From Virgibacillus halotolerans (GTDB taxonomy: Bacteria; Bacillota; Bacilli; Bacillales; Amphibacillaceae), in contig NZ_JAFBEA010000002.1 in NCBI RefSeq assembly GCF_016908515.1, positions 62,001-126,000 on the forward strand: a DNA stretch of 64,000 nt, in the 5' to 3' direction. Positions 16,222 through 26,562 of the stretch are shown in pieces. The first letter of the stretch is position 1; each line of letters opens with the position of its first letter. The position numbers and the translations under genes are program-made. Under the pieces are notes generated by a model, which had not been told where the DNA came from, ran no database searches, and worked only from the letters and a program-made list of their open reading frames with translations.

Positions 16222-17643
16222 TTATTTATAAAGTACATTATATAGACGTTCTAGTGTTTGGGGTATAACACCCTCCTTTATACTAGAAAATCCAATAATA
16301 AGTTGGATTTTCCCTTTTTCAAAATCTTTACTCTTGCTAATTAAGTAGTGTTCTAGAGTGTAGATTTCTAGTTTTTCTTCCTTTGCTTTTTGTTTCACTG
16401 TTTTATAAGTTTTATCAGTGTGAAAAGTTGCTAAGAAGTGTAAACCTGCAGGTATATCATGTATAAATACTTTCTCTTTAAAAAAAGAGCTAAGAGCATT
16501 TATCATTCGCACTCTTTTATAATTGTAATATTTACTCATCCTTTTTATATGTTTTTGATATTCACCACTTTCGATGAAGTGATATAGCGTATATAACTGT
16601 AATAAATTACATTCTTGTGTCCAATCAGAAAAAAAATGTTTATATTTTTCTAACAAAATAGGTGGTAAAACCATATAGCTAATTCGAAAACTTGGAAGGA
16701 GTGTTTTCGAAAAGCTTCCTAAATAAATTACTTTTTCATTATCACTTAAGCTATATAAAGAAGGGATGTTATCTGAGTTATATATGAATTCACTATCATA
16801 ATCATCTTCGACAATATAATGATTTTCATCTATATTAGTAACCCAATTTAATAATTGAATCCTTCTTGATATAGGCATTATTGTCCCAGTAGGAAACTGA
16901 TGAGATGGAGTAATAAATAAAAAATTAGGGTCTGCTTCCTTGACTTCATCAATAACAACACCTTGGTTATCTATATCTAGAGGAATTATATTCATATTCA
17001 AATTCTTTAGCAATTTGAATATTCTAGGATAACCAGGATTTTCAACAGCCACTTTAGTAGCAGACAGATTCATAGCTATTATAGATAATTGGGTAACTAA
17101 AGTTTGAGTACTTGAACCAAAAACAATTTGTTCTGGTTCACATTTTACACCACGGGTTAATGCGATCATACTAGCAACTTTTTTTCTTACAACATACGGT
17201 CCTTGAGGATGAGAAATATCAGCTAGTTCAGTGCCATGTTCTCTAATTGCTTTTTGTTGATATTTTATCCATTGTAGAAAAGGGAATTTAGAATTGTTCG
17301 ATTTTATGTGCGACAATGTGAGCCAATCATCTTTAGGAGTTAGGTCTTCCTTAAGATGTTTAGGTATATTACTTTTTTTAATATTATTATCAAGAAATGC
17401 AATATCTTCAACAAAATATCCTCTTTTTTCTATAGAATAAATATACCCCTCGGCATAGAGTTGATTGTAGGCATTAGTAACAGAATTAACACTTATATTT
17501 AACTGAGCTGAAAGTCGCCTTTTTGGAGGTAGTTTATCTCCAAAGGAAAGTTTTTTTTCTAAGATACTTTGTTTAAGGTGATTATAAATTTGCTTATAAA
17601 GATAATCTGATCCCTTGCTTTTATCTAAATAAATATTAATCAT
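16222..17643 (-). CDS. MocR/GabR-family regulator (GntR domain fused to aminotransferase fold)
   Basis: A 473-residue regulator. It has an N-terminal GntR winged helix (about residues 12-78, DKLPPKRRLSAQLNISVNSV) and a PLP-binding aminotransferase-like domain (about 110-470). The PLP lysine lies in GSFSKTLLPSFRISYM and the aspartate region in YIVEDDYDSEF. MocR proteins sense PLP adducts of amino compounds and control neighbouring transport or catabolic genes. It diverges from the carbamoylase/hydantoinase operon and is a close paralog of the GabR-like protein at 38197. It starts with ATG behind a GGGGGG site. Confidence 0.9.
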   Translation of the reverse strand: MINIYLDKSKGSDYLYKQIYNHLKQSILEKKLSFGDKLPPKRRLSAQLNISVNSVTNAYNQLYAEGYIYSIEKRGYFVEDIAFLDNNIKKSNIPKHLKEDLTPKDDWLTLSHIKSNNSKFPFLQWIKYQQKAIREHGTELADISHPQGPYVVRKKVASMIALTRGVKCEPEQIVFGSSTQTLVTQLSIIAMNLSATKVAVENPGYPRIFKLLKNLNMNIIPLDIDNQGVVIDEVKEADPNFLFITPSHQFPTGTIMPISRRIQLLNWVTNIDENHYIVEDDYDSEFIYNSDNIPSLYSLSDNEKVIYLGSFSKTLLPSFRISYMVLPPILLEKYKHFFSDWTQECNLLQLYTLYHFIESGEYQKHIKRMSKYYNYKRVRMINALSSFFKEKVFIHDIPAGLHFLATFHTDKTYKTVKQKAKEEKLEIYTLEHYLISKSKDFEKGKIQLIIGFSSIKEGVIPQTLERLYNVLYK

Positions 17644-17898
17644 TTATTTCCCCCCCCTCTTTTCACGTATTAGAATATTCAGTGATACAAATGGATTTTA
17701 TGCCAAAATTTGAAAACAGCTCTACGACATGTAGTTAATGACTACTCTATAAACTGCATGTTATAGTGATGTGGGATAAAAGACGCGTTATAAAATTCAT
17801 TAATAAAATAGCGATCACCAATCTGATACCATCTATTTATTCGTTTTGGTACTTTATATTATATCACAAAGGTGTATTATTTTATCTAAGCATTCTGT

Positions 17899-17914
17899 AT
17901 GTAAGCGATATCAT
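17899..17914 (+). promoter_or_regulatory. cre-like site before the carbamoylase/hydantoinase operon
   Basis: ATGTAAGCGATATCAT fits WTGNNANCGNNNNCAW fully. It lies 27 bases before the TTG start, where CcpA binding would repress the operon (inference). The rest of 17644-17940 shows no gene. Confidence 0.6.
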
Positions 17915-17940
17915 AATGGATTTAAGGAGGAGGAAGTTGT

Positions 17941-19182
17941 TTGGTAGTTGACATTAACAATGTTATTAAGAAATTAAATTTAATGGCTAAGGTTGGCGGT
18001 ACACTTGATGGTGGTATTAGTCGTTTAGCCTTGTCTGAAGCAGATAAACAAGCTAGAGACCTATTAGTTTCGTGGATGAAAGAACTTGATTTATTAGTTA
18101 GCATCGATGATGTTGGGAATATTTATGGAAGAATGGAAGGGAAAAACCCAGATGCAAATCCACTAGTATTAGGTTCTCATCTGGACTCACTAGAAAACTC
18201 TGGCATATATGACGGCATACTTGGGATATTAATTCCTTTAGAAATTATAAGAGTTTTTAAAGAAAAATCACTTATACCCGAAAAGCCAATTATCGTGGGC
18301 AATTTTACTAATGAAGAAGGTTTTCGTTTCAAACCATTAATGTCAGGAAGTGGAGTTTTATCTGGTGATTTTGATATAGAGTCAGTATATAAAGAGCGAG
18401 ATAGTGATGGTAAGAGCTTTAAGGAAGAGCTTGAGAAAATTGGTTATTTAGGTGCTAGAGAAAATCGTTTGGATAAAGCCGAAGCTTTTATTGAACTCCA
18501 TCAAGAACAGGGGCCAATTCTCGATCTAAAGAAAACACCTATTGGCGTGGTAGAGGGAATTTTAGGACTTACGTGGCTTACAGTCACTCTTGAGGGAAGG
18601 ACAGACAATTCGGGCCCCACTCCGATGTATGCAAGACAAGACACACTAACCACGGCAGCAAAAATGATAACATTTGCTGAAGAATTTGCTTCAGAAATAA
18701 GTGAGCATGGCATTATAACTGTAGGTCAAATCATTAATGAACCAAATAATATTAACGCGGTACCAGGACTAACAAAACTCACATTAGATATTAGAGAAAT
18801 TAATGATGAATTAAGAATTGATGCCGTTAAAGAATTAAAAGAAAAACTGAGAGAAATAGCTGTGGATTCTAAAGTAAAAATATCATTTGAAATAGACTGG
18901 GAATTAAACTCAACGATATTTTCGTCGGAGCTTAATGAAGCGGTAAGGAATGCAGTTGATTATTATGAGTATCCTAGTAAAGAAATGGTTAGCGGAGCAG
19001 GACATATTTCTACCTATATGAATAATATATGCCCAACAACTATGATTTTTGTTCCAAGCATTAATGGAATAAGTCATAGTCCCGCAGAAAAAACAGAGTG
19101 GGAAGATATAGAGAAGAGTGCAGAAGTATTAATTTATGTGGTTAAAAAAATAGCAAAAGCAGAGAGTAAAGTGACTTTTTAA
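17941..19182 (+). CDS. Amidase, hydantoinase/carbamoylase family (M20 zinc hydrolase)
   Basis: A 413-residue enzyme of the N-carbamoyl-L-amino acid hydrolase/allantoate amidohydrolase family. Visible metal motifs are GSHLDSLENSGIYDGILG (near 81), FTNEEGFRF (near 121) and ELHQEQGPILDLK (near 184), plus a late GISHSPAEK histidine. It removes a carbamoyl group, giving an amino acid, ammonia and CO2. In the inter-subunit substrate loop the usual NHAGTTPM is DNSGPTPM here, so the conserved histidine is replaced by asparagine. That may alter substrate choice. The start is TTG at 17941 behind AAGGAGGAGG. Its place before hyuB/hyuA suggests it acts on their carbamoyl product. Confidence 0.87.
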   Translation: MVVDINNVIKKLNLMAKVGGTLDGGISRLALSEADKQARDLLVSWMKELDLLVSIDDVGNIYGRMEGKNPDANPLVLGSHLDSLENSGIYDGILGILIPLEIIRVFKEKSLIPEKPIIVGNFTNEEGFRFKPLMSGSGVLSGDFDIESVYKERDSDGKSFKEELEKIGYLGARENRLDKAEAFIELHQEQGPILDLKKTPIGVVEGILGLTWLTVTLEGRTDNSGPTPMYARQDTLTTAAKMITFAEEFASEISEHGIITVGQIINEPNNINAVPGLTKLTLDIREINDELRIDAVKELKEKLREIAVDSKVKISFEIDWELNSTIFSSELNEAVRNAVDYYEYPSKEMVSGAGHISTYMNNICPTTMIFVPSINGISHSPAEKTEWEDIEKSAEVLIYVVKKIAKAESKVTF

Positions 19183-19211
19183 TTAATTATAAATGAAAGG
19201 AAGAATGTTTA

Positions 19212-20987
19212 ATGGATAAAACTATAATTTCATCTGAACAATTAGCAATCATGTCTAGTCGAATTGCAGGGATAGCCAAACATATGACATATGTGCTACA
19301 AAGTAGTGCGCGCTCTAGTATTATGAGTGGCTCCCGTGACTTTTCTACAGCTGTTTGTGATGGTATAGGGGACGTAATTTCCTTGCCTGATGGATTGCCG
19401 GTGCATGTTACAAACATGAGTGTAACTACAAAATCTTTTATTCAATATCATGGTGAAAACTTTAAAGAAGGAGATGCCTATTTAAATAATTCACCTTATC
19501 ATGGCAACACCCATACGGCTGATTACACGATATGTATTCCTGTTTTTTATGAAGAAGAATTAATGTTTTATTGTACAATACGAGGCCATCAAGCTGATGT
19601 TGGAAACAGTATTCCAACTACTTACAATTATAAAGCAAGAGATATATATGAAGAAGGGGCCCCTGTATTCCCTTGTGTAAAGATACAGGAAGATTATAAA
19701 GATATTGAAGATATTATTCGAATGGCCAAAACAAGAATTAGGGTTTCAGATGTTTGGTATGGAGACTATTTAGCTATGATCGGGGCAGCGAGAATAGGCG
19801 AAAGAGAATTGAAAAAGGTTATAGAAAAGTATGGAAAGGAAACTGTCAAAGAATTTTGCGGACAATGGCAGGAATATGGAAAGAAAAGAATGATAGAGGA
19901 AATAAGAAAGTTACCATCTGGTACATGGTCAAATGAATCAGTGCATGACCCGATCCCTGATATGGTCCCTGAGGGTATACCGGTTAAAGTGAAAGTTACG
20001 ATAGACTCAGAAGAGGGTCAAGTGATAGTGGATTACACTGAGAGTGGAGATCCAGTGCCCTGCGGTTTAAATCTATGCGAAGCTACAGTAATAGCTTCAG
20101 GAAGATCAGGTTTTCTTAACTTTTTAGGTATGGATCTACCTCTATGTGAGGGGGCATTAAGCCAAATTAAAGTTAAGATGAGAGAAAAAGGAGTAGTTGG
20201 AAAGGCGACTTTACCTTATTCTTCTTCGGTTGCTACTACAAATGTGGCGGATAGAGCCGTATTAGCTGTTCAATCTGCATTAAATGGGATAACAGAAGAT
20301 AAAGGTATGGCAGAAGGAGCATTATCGCATCCAGCTCATACAGCAGTTATTTCTGGACATGATGCTAGATATGGACGTGATTTTGTGACACAACTGACAA
20401 ATGGACATACTGGTGGTATGGGTGTTAAGGGTCACGATGGTTATGTAAAATACCATTGCAGTTCAGGAGGAATGAGTGGTTGGAGTTCGATAGAGCAGTT
20501 AGAACAAAAATACCCTATTTTATATTTAGAACAAGAACTGATTTCTGATACAGGTGGTGCCGGAGAATGGGATGGGGCGCCAGCTACTAAGGCTGTTATA
20601 ACACCTACTGAAGATGAAATCACATTTATATATTTATCTGATGGGAAATTTAATCCTCCTAAAGGAGCTGAGGGAGGTTATAATGGAACACCATCTTACG
20701 CCGCTATTTATAATTTAGATGAAGGAGAATCTTCTTTACAAGAACTCCCGATGTTCCATCAACTTAAACTAAAGCCAAAAGAAGCATTAGTTTCGAAAAT
20801 AAGCTCAGGTGGCGGCTATGGTGATCCATTAAAACGTGATCCTGAAAAGGTAAAAGAAAAAGTTATAGAAAAATGGATCTCTAATAAAAAAGCAAGAGAT
20901 ATTTATGGTGTTGTGTTAGAAATGGATCCAATTGAAAAGCAAATTTACGTCAATTATGACAAAACAAAAGAATTAAGAAAAATTTAG
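19212..20987 (+). CDS. hyuB: Hydantoinase B/oxoprolinase-family subunit
   Basis: A 591-residue HyuB-type subunit. Family blocks include DAYLNNSPYHGNTHTADYTICIPVF, RGHQADVGNSIP, YTESGDPVPCGLNL and the C-terminal SGGGYGDPLKRDPEKV. With HyuA it forms an ATP-dependent hydantoinase or oxoprolinase that opens a hydantoin ring to an N-carbamoyl amino acid. The gene lies 29 bases after the carbamoylase and 18 bases before hyuA. The B-before-A order is not the one I most often associate with this pair. Full length, no defect visible. Confidence 0.9.
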   Translation: MDKTIISSEQLAIMSSRIAGIAKHMTYVLQSSARSSIMSGSRDFSTAVCDGIGDVISLPDGLPVHVTNMSVTTKSFIQYHGENFKEGDAYLNNSPYHGNTHTADYTICIPVFYEEELMFYCTIRGHQADVGNSIPTTYNYKARDIYEEGAPVFPCVKIQEDYKDIEDIIRMAKTRIRVSDVWYGDYLAMIGAARIGERELKKVIEKYGKETVKEFCGQWQEYGKKRMIEEIRKLPSGTWSNESVHDPIPDMVPEGIPVKVKVTIDSEEGQVIVDYTESGDPVPCGLNLCEATVIASGRSGFLNFLGMDLPLCEGALSQIKVKMREKGVVGKATLPYSSSVATTNVADRAVLAVQSALNGITEDKGMAEGALSHPAHTAVISGHDARYGRDFVTQLTNGHTGGMGVKGHDGYVKYHCSSGGMSGWSSIEQLEQKYPILYLEQELISDTGGAGEWDGAPATKAVITPTEDEITFIYLSDGKFNPPKGAEGGYNGTPSYAAIYNLDEGESSLQELPMFHQLKLKPKEALVSKISSGGGYGDPLKRDPEKVKEKVIEKWISNKKARDIYGVVLEMDPIEKQIYVNYDKTKELRKI

Positions 20988-21005
20988 AAAGTGGGGAAAC
21001 TACTA

Positions 21006-23135
21006 ATGAATCTTAGAATAGCAACTGATATTGGAGGAACGTTTACAGATATCGTGGTAACAGATGAAATAGGGAATGTTAATCTATTTAAATCATCAAC
21101 AACCCCAAATAATCATATAGAAGGAATTATGAATGGATTACAGTTAGCGGCAAAGCACTATAATTTAGATTTGCCTTCTTTCATGGATAGATGTAATTTC
21201 TTTTGTCATGGATCAACCATTACTACCAATGCTATTATCACAGGTAATACTGCTAAAGTGGGCTTGCTATGTACTAAAGGACATAGAGATGTATTGGTAT
21301 TTAGAGAAGCCGGAAAAGATCATCCTTATAAATGGTATTTTGATAACCCTGAACCATATGTACCTCGTCATTTAACGTATTCAGTAGAAGAGAGAATAAA
21401 TCATGAGGGAAAAATTATTGTTGAATTAAATGAATCAGATGTACGGGAAGCAATTAATAAGTTTAAAGAAAAAAACGTGGAAATTATTGCAGTCTCTTTA
21501 TTGTGGTCTTTCGCAAATCCAGCACATGAAAAACGTATTGCAGAAATAATAAAAGAAGAATGGCCTGAAGCAAGATATACATTAAGCCATTTAGTAAACC
21601 CTCGTATACGAGAGTATGGCCGTACTGTGAGTACAGCTATTAATGCTTCTTTAGGACCTTTAATTCATAATTATTTAGGTAGATTTAAGGATAGTTTAGA
21701 TAAAGTAAATTATAAAAAGGATCCTTATCTATTCACCTCTTCAGGAGGACTAACATTACCAGAAGAGATGATGGAAAAACCTCTATATAGTTTAGATTCA
21801 GGTCCGGCACTTGCACCTGTTGCAGGTAAGTTTTATGCGGATAAAGAGCTAGGAGATGGCAATGTTATCACTTGTGATATGGGAGGAACAAGTTTTGATT
21901 TAAGTAGAGTAACTGATCATAAAATAGCAGTTACAAATAATGTTGAAATAGCTGATGAGCGCTTAAGCATTCCTAAAGTGGATGTTAAAACAATTGGTGC
22001 GGGAGGCGGAAGCATAGCCTGGGTTGATGCTGGTGGTTTAATACGTATTGGGCCTGAAGGGGCTGGATCTGAACCGGGTCCCGCTTGTTACATGAGAGGA
22101 GGAAAAAGAGCAACAGTAACTGATGCGGCTTTAGTATTGGGATATCTTGATCCTAATTATTTCCTAGGAGGACTCATGACCTTAAATACAAAGGCTGCGG
22201 AAGAAGCAATTATGAAAAGTGTAGGGGAACCTTTAAATTTAGATTTAGTGGAGGCTGCTCTCACTATATGGAATACTGCAACTTCTATAATGACAGAAGC
22301 CGTCAGAGATATAACTATATGGGAAGGGATTGATCCTACTGAATACACTATGGTTGGAGGCGGAGGAGCAATTGGTATGCATATAGTTCCAATCGTAGAA
22401 GAGTTAGGAATAGAAAATGTAATTATTCCAGAAGCTTCTTCAACCTTAAGTGCTTATGGTGGTGTTATAGCAGTTTTAGTAAAAGATTTTGAACGTAGTT
22501 ATTTTACGACGACAAGTGACTTTAATTATGAAGAAGTAAATAAATGTCTTTTAGAATTAAAAAATGAAGCTGTAGATTTTTTAAATAAAGCAGGCATTCC
22601 GTCTGAAAACCAGGTGTTCGAATTCTCTGTAGAGTCTAGATATCCATTCCAGGAAAAAGATCTTTCATTTACTCTTGATACAGATCATTTTGGGGATGAA
22701 GAAGCTTTACAGAAAACGAAAGAAAAGTTCCATGATACACATGAAAAAGCGAGGGGATCAAGAGATTCAGAACAACATGTTGAATTTACAATATGGAAAG
22801 TTCAAGCCAAAGGTCTTATCCCTGAAATTAAAATAGAAGCGGAACCAATAGAAACAAACACTCCTTCCAAAGGAGCAAAAAAGGAAGACAGAGATGTGTA
22901 TTTCAGAGATTTAGGAATTATTAAAACACCTATTTATAATGGTGAAAAACTAAGACCTGGTAATATTGTTTATGGGCCAGCCATTATTGAAGGTTTAAAT
23001 ACAAATTTAGTTATTTTTCCAAATAGCTCCGCTACGATAACAAAGTATAAAAACTATCTATTAAAGATAAACAGTAATAAGAAAACAGAAAAAACATTTA
23101 ATACCCATAAAGCAAAAATGCTTGGCAATGTATAG
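21006..23135 (+). CDS. hyuA: Hydantoinase A (ATP-dependent hydantoinase/oxoprolinase subunit)
   Basis: A 709-residue HyuA subunit with an actin-like ATPase fold. Visible motifs are ATDIGGTFTDIVVT near the N-terminus, HGSTITTNAI, DMGGTSFDLS and IGAGGGSIAWVDAGG, followed by GPEGAGSEPGPACY. It uses ATP to activate ring opening together with HyuB. The ATG at 21006 is preferred over the GTG at 20991, which lies on the ribosome site GTGGGG. It follows hyuB by 18 bases and is clearly in the same transcript. The C-terminal domain (about residues 520-709) is complete. Confidence 0.92.
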   Translation: MNLRIATDIGGTFTDIVVTDEIGNVNLFKSSTTPNNHIEGIMNGLQLAAKHYNLDLPSFMDRCNFFCHGSTITTNAIITGNTAKVGLLCTKGHRDVLVFREAGKDHPYKWYFDNPEPYVPRHLTYSVEERINHEGKIIVELNESDVREAINKFKEKNVEIIAVSLLWSFANPAHEKRIAEIIKEEWPEARYTLSHLVNPRIREYGRTVSTAINASLGPLIHNYLGRFKDSLDKVNYKKDPYLFTSSGGLTLPEEMMEKPLYSLDSGPALAPVAGKFYADKELGDGNVITCDMGGTSFDLSRVTDHKIAVTNNVEIADERLSIPKVDVKTIGAGGGSIAWVDAGGLIRIGPEGAGSEPGPACYMRGGKRATVTDAALVLGYLDPNYFLGGLMTLNTKAAEEAIMKSVGEPLNLDLVEAALTIWNTATSIMTEAVRDITIWEGIDPTEYTMVGGGGAIGMHIVPIVEELGIENVIIPEASSTLSAYGGVIAVLVKDFERSYFTTTSDFNYEEVNKCLLELKNEAVDFLNKAGIPSENQVFEFSVESRYPFQEKDLSFTLDTDHFGDEEALQKTKEKFHDTHEKARGSRDSEQHVEFTIWKVQAKGLIPEIKIEAEPIETNTPSKGAKKEDRDVYFRDLGIIKTPIYNGEKLRPGNIVYGPAIIEGLNTNLVIFPNSSATITKYKNYLLKINSNKKTEKTFNTHKAKMLGNV

Positions 23136-23440
23136 TACTAACTAGTAGAGCAATTCAAAAAATATTCCCTTAAATTAAAAAACTAGGAAATTATCTAGCC
23201 CGTTTTTTTGTATTTTTAATAACTACAATGTGGTAATACCATATAAACGTTTATAATAAAGGACTTTTATTTTCAATTGTGGTGACTAAATTAAAAAATG
23301 AAACTACTGATATACATGGCTTTATAAGCACTCTATCCGAAGCGTGGGTTAAGACTTGGAAGAATGCAGTCTTAAAATGCCGAGTAATTAGCCCTTTTTA
23401 GAGAGGAGGATCTTTATCTTAAAAAGTTAATTTTTGTGTC
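23136..23440. other. Spacer with degenerate sequence upstream of the hyuB relic
   Basis: No intact gene. 23160-23215 has AAAAACTAGG and CTAGCCCGTTTTTTT, a weak hairpin with a T-run that may end the hyu operon. Further downstream the sequence appears to be a broken lead-in to the next hyuB-like fragment. Confidence 0.35.
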
Positions 23441-24140
23441 TTGACAAGCGGGCACATTACACAAGGAGAGGAATTAATTCCTATAAAGATTAAGATGACA
23501 ATCCAGGGAGATAAAATACTATATGATCTTAGTGGTTCTTATTCTTATATCGGCTGTTTTTTAAACGTAAGTTCAGGTACATCTTTTTCTACTATGGTGG
23601 GAGGAACTAAGGCGCCTTTTTCGAGGATTACACTAAATTCAGTCTGTTATAGTGTGTTAGAAACAAGACTCCCCGAAAGCTCCGTCGTTAATGCTGCTTT
23701 ATATCCAATCGCTTTTAGTGGCTTTTGTTCTGATGCCTATGAAAAAATTATGAATGCTATTTTTGAACTTTGGTCTAATCTTGTACCTGAACAAGCTATA
23801 GATTGCTATTTTAATATGGGGTTTTTTCTAGTTGGAGGTCGGGATAAACATAAAGCATATAATAACAAAAATTAGTTAGACGCTATATTCTAAAAAATGG
23901 GCGGAAAATATCAAAACAGTTTATGAAAAATATCAAAGGGGGGAAATAAAGAAGTTTGATTTAATACTTCAATATGGGGTGCTTATGGACTTTACGACGG
24001 CGGTATATTAGAAAGTTTAATTAATCAATATAGGGAAATGTTACAAAAAGCATTCAGCATCGTATTGGTAAAATTGAAAATGTAAGTAAAAGAGCTAAAG
24101 GAAAATTTACTTTACTTACAATGCAGAAGCTGAGTTAATG
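23441..24140 (+). pseudogene. Decayed second hydantoinase B gene
   Basis: The open piece at 23441-23875 encodes a stretch similar to the middle of HyuB proteins: IKMTIQGDKILYDLSGSYS, then CFLNVSSGTSF and SSVVNAALYPIAFSGF. It lacks a normal start and both ends. Downstream to about 24140 only short broken pieces in mixed frames remain. It seems to be an eroded paralog of the intact hyuB at 19212, left between hyuA and the permease. This suggests the cluster once held a second hydantoinase. Confidence 0.6.
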
Positions 24141-24198
24141 ACTAATAACTTATGTTTTGGTAGTATTCAAAAACACCAAATATGAAAGGTGGATATTG

Positions 24199-25626
24199 AT
24201 GGAAAACTTTAAACCTTCATCAGAACACAATCTTTATAATTCAGACTTGAAACCTAAAACAGAAGACGAAAAAACAATTAAACCATCAGGATATGGGGTG
24301 GTTTGGTTTGGTATGGCAGTACAATTATCATGTTTTGTTAGTCTTTCTCCAATGGTTAATTATTTTACTATCGGGCAATTTATTTTAGTGCTAGTGATTG
24401 GTTCCACTTTACTAGGATTCCTTTCTTTTATTGCTCAAGATATTGGAGTAAAGTATGGAATAAGTTTTGCAGTTTCGGTTTCAGCTACTTATGGATATTT
24501 AGGTGGTAAGATTATCAATCTGGTGCGGATATTACCGAGTTTGTTTTTCTTTGGTTTAGCTGCGTATATAGGAGCTGTTGCTTTAAATGAAATTTTTAAA
24601 ATGGCTTTTGGTTTTGAAAATTTAATTCTAAGTCTGATTTTGAATGTTGTTGTCACAGTTGCCATTACCCTGAAAAAACTGAAGATCATCGAAAAAGTGC
24701 TTTTCTTTATTGCTCCAATATTAGTTGCAGTTAGTATTTATATGCTTTATGTAGTTCTATCCGCTTACGATGTATCTTTTGTTGAGATTTTTAGCATGGG
24801 GAAATTGAAAGGTGAAAATGCTCCAATAACAATGTGGCTTTTTGGTTTTGCAGCAGCAGCAGGAGGCTTTACTAGTGTTACTTTAGGTATGAATGATTTT
24901 ACTAATGAGTGCAAAAACGTTAACAATAGCAATAAATGGTTTCAAGGCAATTATAAATATAGTATAGCGGCTTTAATTGGTCTTGTACCAGCTTATACAT
25001 TTGTAGCTGTTGTAGGGGCAGTCACCATTGCTTTATCTGGACGTATGGATGCTTTAGTTGTTATTTCTGAATTAGTTCAAGAGAGATCAATATTCTTGGC
25101 TATAGTTCTGCAATTATTTATTGTGTTGGCACAAATGGCTACGAATGCTCCTGCTAATTTGATGCCTTCAGCATATGCTGTCTCAGCTCTCCTACCAAAG
25201 AAAGTTAGTTATAAGTTAGCGCTTTTTGTTTTTGCTGCTTTGTCATTTTTGGTTATACCATTGGCAATAGGAGGGAGTGCAAATACGATTCTCTCTTTAT
25301 TTAGTGCTACAACGGGACCAGCGATGGCCATTGTAGGAGTGGATTATTATGTATTTAAAAGAAGGACTTTAAACCTAAATGAGATTTATAATTCTGAAGG
25401 AAAATACCGTTACTTTAAAGGAGTAAACATTTTGGGTTTGGTTATTTATGTAGTAACAAGTTTGATGGGTTTACTTTTCCAAGATATATCTTTTTTTGTC
25501 GCAACAATCTTAGCAGCATGTTTATATTATCTAGTCGGTAAAATATTCAAAAAGAAATATCCAGTTATGCTGACTGAAAAAAACGATAGTTCATCAATGG
25601 ATTCAGAAAAAGGCGCGGTTTTATAA
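24199..25626 (+). CDS. NCS1-family purine/cytosine/hydantoin permease
   Basis: A 475-residue transporter with about 12 membrane helices. The N-terminal segment GYGVVWFGMAVQLSCFVSLSPM and the VGVDYYVFKRRTLNLNEIY segment near the end are typical of the NCS1 family, which carries cytosine, allantoin, uracil or hydantoins. The ATG at 24199 follows AAGGTGG and is better than the upstream in-frame start at 24157. Its place at the end of the hyu operon suggests import of a hydantoin or a related ureido compound (inference). Confidence 0.88.
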   Translation: MENFKPSSEHNLYNSDLKPKTEDEKTIKPSGYGVVWFGMAVQLSCFVSLSPMVNYFTIGQFILVLVIGSTLLGFLSFIAQDIGVKYGISFAVSVSATYGYLGGKIINLVRILPSLFFFGLAAYIGAVALNEIFKMAFGFENLILSLILNVVVTVAITLKKLKIIEKVLFFIAPILVAVSIYMLYVVLSAYDVSFVEIFSMGKLKGENAPITMWLFGFAAAAGGFTSVTLGMNDFTNECKNVNNSNKWFQGNYKYSIAALIGLVPAYTFVAVVGAVTIALSGRMDALVVISELVQERSIFLAIVLQLFIVLAQMATNAPANLMPSAYAVSALLPKKVSYKLALFVFAALSFLVIPLAIGGSANTILSLFSATTGPAMAIVGVDYYVFKRRTLNLNEIYNSEGKYRYFKGVNILGLVIYVVTSLMGLLFQDISFFVATILAACLYYLVGKIFKKKYPVMLTEKNDSSSMDSEKGAVL

Positions 25627-25660
25627 ATTTAAAAGTTGTTTTTAGCAAGAAATGAAAGCG

Positions 25661-26550
25661 CTATAAGATATAGAGCGGAGATATGGTAATAAGAAATTTA
25701 ACGTGAATACTAGCCCGACTATCGATTAGAATGCCGAGAAATCCTGTCATACCGGGATTTCTATTTTTTATTTGGTCACTACAACCTTTTTCTGATAATT
25801 CTGCTTCCCTTTTCAATGGATCTGTTATCTTTAGGAGTTCGTATACCTCTTTATGGCTGTTCTCCGTTATTCCTGATATTCTAATATGGTGAATTTGATC
25901 TTCTTCATCTGTAACGATGACTGTAATTCGTTGATGAGTAGAAAGTTGTTTTTTTATGGTTGACCAGTTGCGATGGGCGCCTTGTTCTCTTAATTGATAT
26001 TCCATGCTTATTAAAAGATGATACGCAAATACGGAAATAAATAGGTGCCCCCTTCCCTTGTTCGACCAGTTAATTGATGGTAGACAGGTCTTATTCCCAA
26101 ACCCGTTTTTAACGCCCTAAAAATGCCTCCTCAATTTTCGTTAATGTGATATATAATTGCCTATTTCATTGGCAGTTAATGCTTCATCACTTGTTTCTAT
26201 CACATAACATCCTGTTAATACAGAACGTTCTGAACGCGTTGGCTTTTTCTCATACGTTATCACTGTAATCTTTTTTCATTTTCATCTAACTCTAATTGGA
26301 CTTCATAATATTTGGGGATGGCAGAATAGCGTTCTTTTAATCTTCCAATCCGTTCTCCCACTTTGTCAACTAACTTGAATTACCTTTTTACACGGAAGAG
26401 TTTTCAGTTTGTTTAGGTCGTGTAAGAACTTGTTTTCTTTAAGCTCATCCATGGTGATTTCTTTCTTTTCACGACCTTCACTGAGACAAAGAACACGACT
26501 TCCTTTTAAAAACACCTGTAGCATTAAAATACAGGTGTTTTTGGACTTGA
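25661..26550 (-). pseudogene. IS1634/IS4-type transposase relic
   Basis: On the minus strand the C-terminal part is readable: ISVFAYHLLISMEYQLREQG, then NWSTIKKQLSTHQRITVIVTD and DPLKREAELSEKG. This is the familiar end of IS1634-type DDE transposases. Upstream to about 26550, further pieces appear in different frames (GSRVLCLSEGREKK, LTGCYVIETSDEALTANE). Several frameshifts and stops show that it is inactive. The N-terminal third is missing. It separates the hydantoin cluster from the LysR/gltP unit. Confidence 0.75.
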
Positions 26551-26562
26551 AATAATTGGCAA

